From positions 434,001 through 498,000 of the forward strand of contig NZ_JACVOZ010000003.1 of NCBI RefSeq assembly GCF_018882125.1: 64,000 nucleotides of DNA, written 5' to 3'. The position numbers were made by a program, and so were the translations under genes. Every line of letters begins with the position of its first letter. Position 1 is the stretch's first letter. The DNA is from Polynucleobacter sp. AP-Melu-500A-A1 (GTDB lineage: Bacteria > Pseudomonadota > Gammaproteobacteria > Burkholderiales > Burkholderiaceae). Shown in pieces: positions 9,500-17,067 of this stretch. The notes beneath the pieces were generated by a model. It did no database searches and was not told where the DNA came from. It saw only the letters and a list, made by a program, of their open reading frames with translations.

Positions 9500-9865
9500 A
9501 TGCGCCTAACGATAGCAATTGCTGGCTTTACCCTTCTTCTGCTTACGGGGTGCGTGCAAAACAAATATAACTGGAATGGATATGACAAAGGTCTTTACGA
9601 GGCATATAAAGACCCCAACCAAATCGTAGCACTGCAAATTAAGTTACAAGAGACTGTGGATGCTCTTGAAAAAGAAAAACAGGTTGTTCCTCCAGGGCTA
9701 TATGCAGAGCTTGGCACTTTGTATCTTCAAGAGGGTGATGCAGAGAAGGCGAAGAAATATTACGCAAAAGAGCGAGATGCTTGGCCTGAAAGCAAAACCT
9801 TAATGGATACCTTGATCAAGAATCTCGATAGCAGGAAAAAAGTTTTAGAAAAGAGTAAATCATGA
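9500..9865 (+). CDS. DUF4810-type lipoprotein
   Basis: A 121-residue lipoprotein with lipobox Cys18 (LTGC). The mature part has the family's YNWNGYDKGLYEAYKDP opening. A helical, TPR-like segment follows (GLYAELGTLYLQEGDAEKAKKYYAKERDAWPES, residues about 65-100). It starts 9 bases after the previous gene and its stop overlaps the next start as ATGA. Genes of this family are found between CsgG-like and DUF799 lipoproteins, as here. A helper or chaperone role is inference. Confidence 0.85.
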   Translation: MRLTIAIAGFTLLLLTGCVQNKYNWNGYDKGLYEAYKDPNQIVALQIKLQETVDALEKEKQVVPPGLYAELGTLYLQEGDAEKAKKYYAKERDAWPESKTLMDTLIKNLDSRKKVLEKSKS

Positions 9866-10488
9866 AATATTTAATCATCTGCCTATCAGCGCTCACGCTA
9901 ATTGGATGTGCGAATACTCAAAAAAAGGACATGTCAGCATTTAATACTGCTGCGCCTAGATCAATCCTAGTTGTTCCTGTTGTTAATAAGACTTTGGATG
10001 TAGATGCGCCCGTATATGTATTGACGACCCTACCGATTCCTCTTGCGAATAAGGGCTACTACGTCTTTCCCGTCAACACAACCAAATACATCTTAGAGCA
10101 AGAAGGTTTGTATGAAGGTGACAGAATATTAACGATGCCCGTACCAACGCTTGCAAAGATGTTTGGTGCAGATGCCATCTTGTATGTGACGATCAATAGA
10201 TGGGATGCTCAGTACGCATTTATAGCGACAACAGTAACCGTAGAGTTTGATTACAAATTGGTTGCTGCTGATGGAACTGTTATATGGGAAGAAAATAAGA
10301 AAATGGCCTACTCCCCTCAAAATAATGGCGGCGGCGGTTTAGGTGGCTTGATTGCAGCAGCCATCTCTGCAGCAATCACAAGGGCTGCGCCAAATTACAT
10401 GCCGTTAGCGCAGTCAGCGCATCAGCAGGTTTTCTTGACGGGCCCAAATCAATTGCCAGATGGGCCATATTTAACTCCGGCTAAGTAA
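9862..10488 (+). CDS. DUF799 (GNA1162-like) lipoprotein
   Basis: A 208-residue lipoprotein with lipobox Cys16 (LIGC). The DUF799 core has RSILVVPVVNKTLDVDAP near residue 33 and a glycine/alanine-rich amphipathic segment near 155-175. Neisserial GNA1162 is the characterised relative and resembles a TolB-like fold by structure. It is the last gene of the four-lipoprotein operon and overlaps the previous stop as ATGA. The set probably forms an outer-membrane assembly; the substrate is unknown. Confidence 0.87.
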   Translation: MKYLIICLSALTLIGCANTQKKDMSAFNTAAPRSILVVPVVNKTLDVDAPVYVLTTLPIPLANKGYYVFPVNTTKYILEQEGLYEGDRILTMPVPTLAKMFGADAILYVTINRWDAQYAFIATTVTVEFDYKLVAADGTVIWEENKKMAYSPQNNGGGGLGGLIAAAISAAITRAAPNYMPLAQSAHQQVFLTGPNQLPDGPYLTPAK

Positions 10489-10582
10489 ATCGCATTACTA
10501 AAAATTCCCTTCGGAGATAGTTGAGTCCATTGAACGTTCTTGTTCAAGGCCACAACCCTCTCACCTATATCGCCTCTTAGAA

Positions 10583-10605
10583 GCTGGCTCATCCTATGAG
10601 CCAGC
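10583..10605. promoter_or_regulatory. Palindrome copy 2 (GGCTCAT-CCT-ATGAGCC core)
   Basis: A perfect 10-base inverted repeat, GCTGGCTCAT / ATGAGCCAGC around CCT, sits 21 bases upstream of the ATG at 10627. It shares an exact 17-base core with the copy at 5572-5588. No T-tract follows, so it does not look like an intrinsic terminator. Confidence 0.55.
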
Positions 10606-10626
10606 CGCTTCATATCATTTAGCAAT

Positions 10627-10851
10627 ATGACTGAAAATAAAATTTCTAAGACTCCGGGCGCTGATGCCTGGCTCAAGAAGCTAGAGGAATCAACCCTCAC
10701 TCTGCAAGAGAAGATTGATGCAACAAAGGTACTTCTCAAACTATGGAAGATTCAGGAGAGAAATAAGGCGCTCTTCGATAGTCTTGGGCTGGATCACAGG
10801 GGCATCCCATTAGACAAGATTGAATCAGTGAAGCTAAGGAAATTAAAATGA
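10627..10851 (+). CDS. Small hypothetical helical protein
   Basis: A 74-residue, highly charged, mostly helical product of unknown function (KKLEESTLTLQEKI, LLKLWKIQERNKALF). Its stop overlaps the ATG of the next reading frame as ATGA, which supports it being real. A purine-rich AAGGA near its end could serve the downstream start. The shared palindrome lies 21 bases upstream of its own start; no strong Shine-Dalgarno is visible. Confidence 0.5.
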   Translation: MTENKISKTPGADAWLKKLEESTLTLQEKIDATKVLLKLWKIQERNKALFDSLGLDHRGIPLDKIESVKLRKLK

Positions 10852-11108
10852 CTCGCGTAGGTTCATATGAGTTGTACCAATGCCCGTAATGCGCTCAAGT
10901 GCACACGAAGCCGAATTACTCCTCTATTAGCATTTCCATCCCTCGTGATGCGTGGTTTGCGCCTACGGATTTAATGAAATGCAAAAGGTGCGAGGAAGCA
11001 TCGGCATTTTCTGAATACATCTTCGTGGGCTCATCATGGAGGCCTCCAGGAGGGATTTATGAGAAAGGGCACAAAGATCCGAGATTTCTCTACCCTCCTT
11101 TGGCCTAA
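10848..11108 (+). pseudogene. Small zinc-ribbon-like gene interrupted by an in-frame TAA
   Basis: The frame from ATG at 10848 (AAGGA upstream, ATGA overlap with the previous gene) reads MTRVGSYELYQCP, then TAA at 10887-10889, then CAQVHTKPNYSS and on to a stop at 11106-11108, about 86 sense codons. The stop falls inside a Cys pair (CP-stop-C), and a second pair, CKRC, lies about 40 codons on, so the intact protein would be a zinc ribbon. One base change (AAA to TAA) would explain it. A GTG at 10899 could restart a 69-residue product lacking the first Cys pair. Confidence 0.6.
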
Positions 11109-11419
11109 CCGATAACCTTCCCCTGATATTCCACTTGATATTTCCCAGCCATAAACTTGGCTAGCCCATGGGCTAACCTTAAGCCCTCTTTGTCAAACTC
11201 CTCATAGGGAAAAGCATTTTCATCTTCCCATGGCGCGTTATCTTCGTTGAACCACTCCATCCATGCGATAAATTCATTCGCTAAGTTTGTGGGCAGGTTA
11301 ACTGCCCCGTATTCAACCATAGCGACCGGCCCAGGCTCTTGTACTGGCCCACTTGGATGCCAAATACCTGAGCTCTCCCACTCGGGCCAAACTAATAAGC
11401 GATGTCTTTCGTATTTCAT
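11105..11419 (-). CDS. Hypothetical acidic protein
   Basis: A 104-residue protein of unknown function, rich in Trp, Glu and Pro (MVEYGAVNLP, IAWMEWFNEDNAPWEDENAF). Such compact acidic proteins are frequent in phage and island DNA, but I recognise no family. It is convergent with the interrupted zinc-ribbon gene, overlapping by 4 bases. A 13-base-arm palindrome related to the two upstream copies lies 18 bases before its ATG. Confidence 0.65.
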   Translation of the reverse strand: MKYERHRLLVWPEWESSGIWHPSGPVQEPGPVAMVEYGAVNLPTNLANEFIAWMEWFNEDNAPWEDENAFPYEEFDKEGLRLAHGLAKFMAGKYQVEYQGKVIG

Positions 11420-11437
11420 TAGCCAACCATTTTCTAA

Positions 11438-11468
11438 ACCCCTTGGCTCATCAGGTGAGCCAAGGGGT
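11438..11468. promoter_or_regulatory. Palindrome copy 3 (variant, 13-base arms)
   Basis: Perfect inverted repeat with arms ACCCCTTGGCTCA (11438-11450) and TGAGCCAAGGGGT (11456-11468) around TCAGG. Its inner GGCTCATC...TGAGCC matches the copies at 5572 and 10586 except in the centre. It lies 18 bases upstream of the minus-strand ATG at 11419. It could alternatively end transcription of the minus-strand gene at 11589-12773, although the T-tract is short. Confidence 0.5.
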
Positions 11469-11588
11469 CTATAGAATTACAAATGGTAGGGGCAAAAGAT
11501 CTAGCGATCGTTCTGAGAATTCTTCAGAAAAATAACTGGCTTTAAAACCGGGCGCGCCCCTACCACCCCTTCCCACTCAATATTGCTC

Positions 11589-12773
11589 TTAGACGTTTAC
11601 TGCCTCTTCAGGCGACATGCTCAATACATTTAAACGGTATGTAAGGGTAGTAGGATTTAAACTGTAGAAAAACGCACATTCTCGAATAGAGGAAAATCTT
11701 CTGCCATGTACGATCACCGTCTGGTTATTACTTTTCCACTCACTGCGATCAAGTGTTCGTGATGAAAAGGCTCTATCGATATCCCACCCAGCCTTTAACC
11801 TTTGCTTAACCTTGGTATAAGTTACGCCAAAGTATTCACATGCCTTAGCTTTGGATTCAAAGTGGATCCCATTCACGATGATTGATTTAGTGCGCGGCAT
11901 AAGCGGTGTGCTAATAGCTTCAACTAGGGTCATTCCCCGTTTTTTCATTCTTGTTTTCACCACCTCATAAAGAATGCCAAAAGCATTACACGCTTTAATG
12001 ATGGATGGATAGGTAATGCCGTTTATCTCTACCTCGCGAATGGTAGAGGAGTTATTGACCTGCTCACGCCGAGTTGCCCAACGGCAATTGTCTGGAGCGT
12101 AATTCCCATCGTTGTCGATACGATCTAAGGTCATCCCCTCTTTATAAGAAGGCCACATATCGATTAAGAAATTGCTGAAGTCTTCCCTCCAGTCAGAGCA
12201 AACCATAATCCCTCTTCCGCCATAGTGATGAAATTGCCTAAAACGAGAGTCATAGCAACGACGAATTACGCCCCTCCAAATATCGCGCATGCTCTTAAAT
12301 CCAGACGTGCTCGAAATGAAGTACGGCACCCTGCTATCCGTTCGCTTATATGCCTTTACATGTGGGTTTAAGCTTTCAAGGCCACTTTCTCTGCTTTCGT
12401 TTATGTATTTGATTTCGAGGGCATCCAACTCATCAAAGGAATAAGCTTCCGCTAAGATTCGAACTCTGACTACGTCATCGCCAAATCCAAAATCCCGAAT
12501 GGCCTCACTCAGAGGGGTAGACCTCTCGCCCCGGGATACGGATTCATGCCTTTTCAGCCTTTCCTCCTTGGATTCAGAAGTTTGGCCAATGTAAATCTTA
12601 TTTGCTTTAAAAAAATGGATTTCATAGATGTGGCCATAAATTTGAGGGCCAAATGGTAGGTGGGCTACTAATTTCTCAATATCGAGAAAATCGATCCGGT
12701 TTTGGAATTTCGACGGTTTGGCTAAATCCCGCTCGGGATTGACTCCTTTTTTGACCATTTTTCGTGCACTCAT
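11589..12773 (-). CDS. GIY-YIG + HNH endonuclease fusion with three C-terminal DNA-binding-like repeats
   Basis: A 394-residue protein with two nuclease signatures. GIY-YIG: IYEI at 49-52, YIGQT at 61-65, an Arg at 72, and the catalytic-type Glu in DALEIKYINE near residue 120. HNH of the phage type follows (about 165-245): RRCYDSRFRQFHHYGGRGI, then MTLDRIDNDGNYAPDNCRWA. Three repeats of about 45 residues then occur, each reading roughly nG-x-x-F/Y-x-S-x-x-x-AC...R...G...A, as in the modules beside homing-type HNH enzymes. A mobile or homing endonuclease role is likely; the joining of both folds in one chain is unusual. Confidence 0.8.
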   Translation of the reverse strand: MSARKMVKKGVNPERDLAKPSKFQNRIDFLDIEKLVAHLPFGPQIYGHIYEIHFFKANKIYIGQTSESKEERLKRHESVSRGERSTPLSEAIRDFGFGDDVVRVRILAEAYSFDELDALEIKYINESRESGLESLNPHVKAYKRTDSRVPYFISSTSGFKSMRDIWRGVIRRCYDSRFRQFHHYGGRGIMVCSDWREDFSNFLIDMWPSYKEGMTLDRIDNDGNYAPDNCRWATRREQVNNSSTIREVEINGITYPSIIKACNAFGILYEVVKTRMKKRGMTLVEAISTPLMPRTKSIIVNGIHFESKAKACEYFGVTYTKVKQRLKAGWDIDRAFSSRTLDRSEWKSNNQTVIVHGRRFSSIRECAFFYSLNPTTLTYRLNVLSMSPEEAVNV

Positions 12774-12947
12774 GATTACTCCTGTATATTTTCAGTTAAG
12801 GGGGCCGGATCCTAGCACAAAAATAACAAAATGTCCAATTTAATCAATGACATACAGTTAGCAACAAAAGTTAAAAATCTCTAAATACAGGAGGCCAAAT
12901 TGATCAAAAGAAGGCCGAAATTCCTGCATTTTTTTCTTTTTTTGTCG

Positions 12948-14123
12948 CTATTTCAAGTTAAATTTCTCGATCCAGCGACCCGCCCGTTTTGCGGACATAT
13001 TGAGGGGGTCCAGCGAGTTAACTTGGTGCATCGCCCATGATCGCCACTTCTTAAAACCGGGAATTTCTTTGCTTGCTGCATTGGATTTTTGATCAAGAGC
13101 TTCTATTAGATCGCGCATTTTTTGAGCCCTAATGATGTCTTTCAACGCTTGATTCATTAAATCCATTCGCATTTCGATCAGACGTTCCGTTTCTTTTCTG
13201 CGGCGAAGGGTTGCCTTAGCCTTTCTTTCGGCTATCTTTGAAATCGCATCATTTTTCTTGTCGACCTGTCGCTGATGTAGCCAATGGACATGATCTCTCT
13301 TGCGCTCTTCAATATTCATCAAAAGCTCAATTGCAAGATCTCTTAGAATTTCTGGGGTGATGTCCACATATTCGCGATAGTCTTTGTTCTCAGACATTCG
13401 ATCCTGATCGCTTGTCCAACTAAAACCATAGGCTTTACCTGGAGTACTCTTCCTGCGATAGAAGTGGTTGCCATCATCAAAACACACAAATCTAAAGTAG
13501 TGATATTTGCCATCCATATCCACGCTCATGGCCTGTGTTCTGGGGCCATGAACCTTCACCCTAAATCCTAGTTTCTCAAAATACGTAAAAAAGCTATTGA
13601 GCGCACTAAGCAATCTTTGGCCTGTGGGATGTTGATATCTAGGCTTATAAATGCAATATTTTTCTTTTGCGATAGCTGCGTCGTAGCCCAGTAACTTTTC
13701 GGTAATTGGATGGGGTTTTGAGATGGTTTTTGGAATGGGGATTAAAGGCACGAGCGATTCAATCTGTGCCCTCACCTCATCAATCGTCTCATCAAATTTT
13801 GGCGGGGAAGGCAATTCCATTTGAGCGAGCTCTTCCTCAGTTTGTTCCGTCTCATCGTAGTAGCCATATCGCGCACTATTACCACCACCAATATGGACAA
13901 ATTGAGATTGAAACGGATATAAAGTTGGCAATTCAGTCTTAACCACCTTCTTCCCGTTGGCTAGCTTTGCCCAGTAACCTAAGCCAGGCGTAGGGACCTG
14001 AGCGGCTTTGCAGATCTTTTTAAGTCCAACATCGGATAGCTCAAATTCAGTTGCAAGTTGCGTCATGGGCTTGGACCATACAAGGTCGTACATCTCTTGC
14101 CGAGTTAGCGTTTTGGGTGTCAT
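12948..14123 (-). CDS. Hypothetical protein with HTH-like N-terminal domain
   Basis: A 391-residue cytoplasmic protein. The first 65 residues (TRQEMYDLVWSKPMTQLATE, LSDVGLKKICKAAQVPTP, GLGYWAKLANGKK) match a recurrent beta/gammaproteobacterial domain that looks like a helix-turn-helix. It heads otherwise uncharacterised proteins in genomic islands. The central region is unrecognised. Residues about 280-345 are a long, charged, coiled-coil-like helix. It is divergent from the gene at 14248, and base use is similar to its island neighbours. A DNA-binding role is inference. Confidence 0.7.
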   Translation of the reverse strand: MTPKTLTRQEMYDLVWSKPMTQLATEFELSDVGLKKICKAAQVPTPGLGYWAKLANGKKVVKTELPTLYPFQSQFVHIGGGNSARYGYYDETEQTEEELAQMELPSPPKFDETIDEVRAQIESLVPLIPIPKTISKPHPITEKLLGYDAAIAKEKYCIYKPRYQHPTGQRLLSALNSFFTYFEKLGFRVKVHGPRTQAMSVDMDGKYHYFRFVCFDDGNHFYRRKSTPGKAYGFSWTSDQDRMSENKDYREYVDITPEILRDLAIELLMNIEERKRDHVHWLHQRQVDKKNDAISKIAERKAKATLRRRKETERLIEMRMDLMNQALKDIIRAQKMRDLIEALDQKSNAASKEIPGFKKWRSWAMHQVNSLDPLNMSAKRAGRWIEKFNLK

Positions 14124-14247
14124 ATTCGCCTTTCAATCTGATCTTGGTCTATTAAATTCTAGCGGGCAAAAAAAGTACTTTCCCTGTCAAATATGGCTTC
14201 CGAACCCGGCTAAACTATCCAAATACTTCTAATTCCTATTATTTGAT

Positions 14248-15294
14248 ATGGGCGCCGATATGTCTGATTTTCTTCTAGATCCTGACTCAGAATGGGAAGA
14301 CCCCTTTAATGACTACCTGTATCTGAGCGGTTTAAATGATTTGCATGAAGCCTTCATGTACATCAAGGATTACGAAGATCATGACAAAGAAATAAAACAA
14401 GAGCTCCTTATGGCCACACTAAAAGAGGTGGGGTCAATCAAAGTAATTAATTCAAATAGCCCAGCAATCGCTGAAGAAGTGCCGCTTTTGGGATATGAAT
14501 TTAATAAGCTCTATCAAGACTGGTACCAATACCTTGGATACCTTGTAGATCCAAAGAGTAATGACCAAACGGAGCTTCCCAATACTCGAGTTTTAGTCGA
14601 CCTTGCGCAATCAGAGCTAACCATAGCCAAACTCTTTAATAAAAAATATCTTCATTTTCTTGATGAAGGCAATGAATTGGGATGGCTAGCAATTAATGGG
14701 GATTCACTCTCACCGTTTGAAGATATTGAATATAGTTGTGAGATATGGAGAATGAATGCAACTGATGCGCAGTTGCTCCTAGAGCATCTTCATACAAAGG
14801 GCAGACTTGAAAGCATTATTAAGTCCAATCAAGGTTTGGGCCCATCCCCCATCTACACCTCCTCAACACTGCTACCCGATGCGCTGATGATTGGGCTTGG
14901 CCTTGCCAAATTGGCAAACGCGAATGCAATGGTAGCTAACGGCGATATTGAGGAGATGGCCGACTCGCTTTATGAGGCAAGTCAGGTTCAGAAGATGGTC
15001 GCTAAGAGCCTTGTTCGAAAGCGATCCGATGGTGAAATGAGGGAAAAGTTTGCCCTCTATGGGGGCAAAGGTAAGGCTGCACGTATGAAGAAGTTGGATG
15101 AACTGAGGGCCTATGTCATAGAACTGGCCCTCCCATTTGGCAATCAAAGTGCGAACTCGATTGCTTATGAAATTCAAAAACCAGTACTCGATAAATCCGA
15201 GGAATTAGGAGCTAAGCTGAGTAAGTTTAATGTGCAGCGAACCATTCAAAATTACATCTTGGATTATCGAAAAAAATATCCGTTTACCCCCTAA
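14248..15294 (+). CDS. Hypothetical protein, unknown family
   Basis: A 348-residue soluble protein with an acidic N-terminal half (DSEWEDPFNDYLYLSGLNDL) and a basic C terminus. The last 110 residues (REKFALYGGKGKAARMKKLDELRAYVIELA ... NVQRTIQNYILDYRKKYPF) resemble the tails of replication or partition accessory proteins of mobile elements, but I cannot name the family. An ATG at 14260 is an alternative start. It precedes the AlpA-like gene, separated by a 10-base inverted repeat. Confidence 0.65.
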   Translation: MGADMSDFLLDPDSEWEDPFNDYLYLSGLNDLHEAFMYIKDYEDHDKEIKQELLMATLKEVGSIKVINSNSPAIAEEVPLLGYEFNKLYQDWYQYLGYLVDPKSNDQTELPNTRVLVDLAQSELTIAKLFNKKYLHFLDEGNELGWLAINGDSLSPFEDIEYSCEIWRMNATDAQLLLEHLHTKGRLESIIKSNQGLGPSPIYTSSTLLPDALMIGLGLAKLANANAMVANGDIEEMADSLYEASQVQKMVAKSLVRKRSDGEMREKFALYGGKGKAARMKKLDELRAYVIELALPFGNQSANSIAYEIQKPVLDKSEELGAKLSKFNVQRTIQNYILDYRKKYPFTP

Positions 15295-15299
15295 ACGGA

Positions 15300-15340
15300 C
15301 CGTTAAGCCCCAGCGAGTAACTTTATGACTGGCTTAACGG
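15300..15340. repeat. 10-base inverted repeat between the 348-residue gene and alpA-like gene
   Basis: CCGTTAAGCC at 15300-15309 and GGCTTAACGG at 15331-15340 pair perfectly around a 21-base spacer. It starts just after the stop codon at 15294. No T-tract follows. It could be a processing hairpin, operator, or weak terminator. Confidence 0.5.
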
Positions 15341-15426
15341 CATTCTAAAAAGACTAGCAAAAATCCATACTGACTCTACGCACTGATTGGCCATGGTGGC
15401 CTTTCCAGTTACATGGAGGTAGTAGG

Positions 15427-15708
15427 ATGTCAAAGTCTAAAAATGAAGTAAATGTAGTTAATCCCAAAAGCGAATTACCCATTGATGGGTTCTCTCGTTG
15501 GGGTGATATCAAGCACATTGTCCCGGTGAGTAAAGAAAAGTGGCGCCAGCTTTCCAGAGATGGATTTGCCCCACCGATCATTCGATTTGGGTTACGTTGC
15601 TCCTTTCAGGAGAACCGCGAAATCCTTCGCTGGTTATCCGACCCACTGAACTATCGCGCTAAAACTAAAGGTGTGGACACGCTTCCTCAAGGGATGGTGG
15701 CAGCATGA
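15427..15708 (+). CDS. AlpA-like / excisionase-type HTH regulator
   Basis: A 93-residue DNA-binding protein of the AlpA/MerR-like kind found in integrative elements, where it controls integrase or transfer genes. The fold is suggested by IVPVSKEKWRQLSRDGFAPPIIRFGLRCSFQ followed by a helix ending in WLSDP. A strong GGAGG lies 9 bases before the ATG. It is the first recognisable gene of the mobile-element module and lies directly upstream of the hairpin array. Confidence 0.75.
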   Translation: MSKSKNEVNVVNPKSELPIDGFSRWGDIKHIVPVSKEKWRQLSRDGFAPPIIRFGLRCSFQENREILRWLSDPLNYRAKTKGVDTLPQGMVAA

Positions 15709-16227
15709 AAACCACCTCTTTTTTTAGCATCGCTACCCTACCCCGTTCAGGGGTTTGGGGAGCAGAGGATTGCGGGGAGCCGAACAGCTTCGTCACGTTC
15801 AGTGACAAGCGTCAGGAAAAATTGCCCCAGCAATTTAGCGAGCCCACGAGCGATTTCCTGGTTTGGGGGCGCAGCCCGTGCGCCGTAGCAAGTCGTCAGA
15901 CGAAGCGAGGCTACCCCCGTCAGAGAGAGTCGGAGATCGCCTTAAGGCGAGATTCGAATCGGTCAGGGATTTTCCGTCAGGAAAAGATCTGCGATGAGGG
16001 GGGTAGCCTCGGTTTCCGAGGCGCACCCCAAGCGCAGCGCGGAGCATTCGCTAGAGCTTGCGTCCAGCAAGCAGCACCAAACTACCGTCAGGCCGCGTCC
16101 AGCGGGGCGACAGCCTGTTTTGTGCGTTCTAGCGAAAGCATTTTTTCACCGAAAAAATCCGCATTTGAATTACTGCGCTCTATTGCTACTAGCCATTGCT
16201 ATAGCCAGTCCAAAGGGAGTAGCAATC
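15709..16227. other. Hairpin array, apparently non-coding, upstream of the replication-relaxation-like gene
   Basis: About 520 bases hold twelve short perfect inverted repeats: 15740-15754, 15787-15810 (one bulge), 15819-15836, 15868-15884, 15893-15903, 15937-15950, 15951-15960, 15970-15985, 16006-16022, 16056-16072, 16093-16105 and 16140-16158. Stem sequences are unrelated, yet five loops are GTTCA, GTTCA, GTCA, GTCCA and GTCCA, always closed by a C-G pair. A longer 12-base pair, GAGGCTACCCCC (15907-15918) with GGGGGTAGCCTC (15999-16010), encloses several of them. Open frames through this stretch give low-complexity, Ser/Arg/Gln-rich translations. A transfer or replication origin, or a structured RNA, are both possible. 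Confidence 0.7.
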
Positions 16228-17067
16228 ATGCATAGCAATACCAAACGCAAAGATCCAAGAGCTGGCAAACCCTTAAGTGAGGCGCGCAAAATGCAATTGC
16301 AAGAACAGCGCAAAGCCAAACTCGGTGAGCTCACACCGAATCAGTATGCCAAAGAACGTGATCTGAAGTTGCTTCGATGGGTCTGGCGATGGGGCTACTC
16401 AAGCAAGGTGATGTTGCAAGAACTTAGTGAATCGTCTCGCCATGGGATCGTCAATCGCTTGGTCAAAAACAAACTCTTAATGGAGACGAAAACCGAGAGT
16501 GGCACTGTGATAGTAAGCTTTTTTACCCTCACGGAAAACGGCCTTGCTGAAGTGGAACGACAGGCAGACCGCTTACATTTTTATCCCTATCTCGATCCCT
16601 ATAAAGTTCGCCAGAACACCTTACGTCACGACTTGATGGCGCAAAGCTATACCCTTAAAAATGTACTTTCAGGGAGAATTCTGGGATACCAAACTACCCT
16701 CATGATGCGAGCCCGGTCTTCGCGCCATGTTAAGGAACCTGATTGCGTTTGGAAAATGGCGGATGGCGAAGTGATCGCCATTGAAATTGAGTTGACCAAA
16801 AAATGGGATCGAGATTTTGATGACTTCCGAAGAAAGGTAGTTCGCGCGCTCGATAACGATAGCCGCATTACCCGATTCGTGTTGGTCACCGATTCCAAGG
16901 CGATCGCACGGTCGTATACCGAGGGCATGAAGCCGGGCACCATGGTTCCCCGCTGGAAAAAAAGTGTCCATGGCAAATGGGAGAACGATGGCTACTTTGA
17001 AATCCCCGAAGAAATTGGCTATGGCCCAACAAGTCGCTTTGTCACTTATTTGATGGAGTCAAAATGA
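16228..17067 (+). CDS. Replication-relaxation-like protein (winged helix + nuclease-like fold)
   Basis: A 279-residue protein of the kind found in mobilisable elements (Replic_Relax-like). The start at 16228 is chosen because AAGGGAG lies about 10 bases upstream; longer frames run back through the hairpin array. Residues about 40-110 form a winged helix (DLKLLRWVWRWGYSSKVML ... VSFFTLTENGLAEV). Residues about 165-230 look like a PD-(D/E)xK-type core (KEPDCVW ... IAIEIELTKKW, then FVLVTDSKAIA). It overlaps the next gene as ATGA. The role in replication or transfer of the element is inferred from family and context. Confidence 0.75.
   Translation: MHSNTKRKDPRAGKPLSEARKMQLQEQRKAKLGELTPNQYAKERDLKLLRWVWRWGYSSKVMLQELSESSRHGIVNRLVKNKLLMETKTESGTVIVSFFTLTENGLAEVERQADRLHFYPYLDPYKVRQNTLRHDLMAQSYTLKNVLSGRILGYQTTLMMRARSSRHVKEPDCVWKMADGEVIAIEIELTKKWDRDFDDFRRKVVRALDNDSRITRFVLVTDSKAIARSYTEGMKPGTMVPRWKKSVHGKWENDGYFEIPEEIGYGPTSRFVTYLMESK

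Noticed and set aside
10887..10889. Recoded stop (selenocysteine or pyrrolysine) in the zinc-ribbon frame
   Set aside because: The codon is TAA, which is not used for either, and no recoding hairpin is visible. A nonsense change is simpler.
15705..16235. A 176-codon open frame across the hairpin array
   Set aside because: The translation is low complexity and Ser/Arg/Gln-rich, follows the inverted repeats, and has no recognisable fold. The region is better read as structured non-coding DNA.
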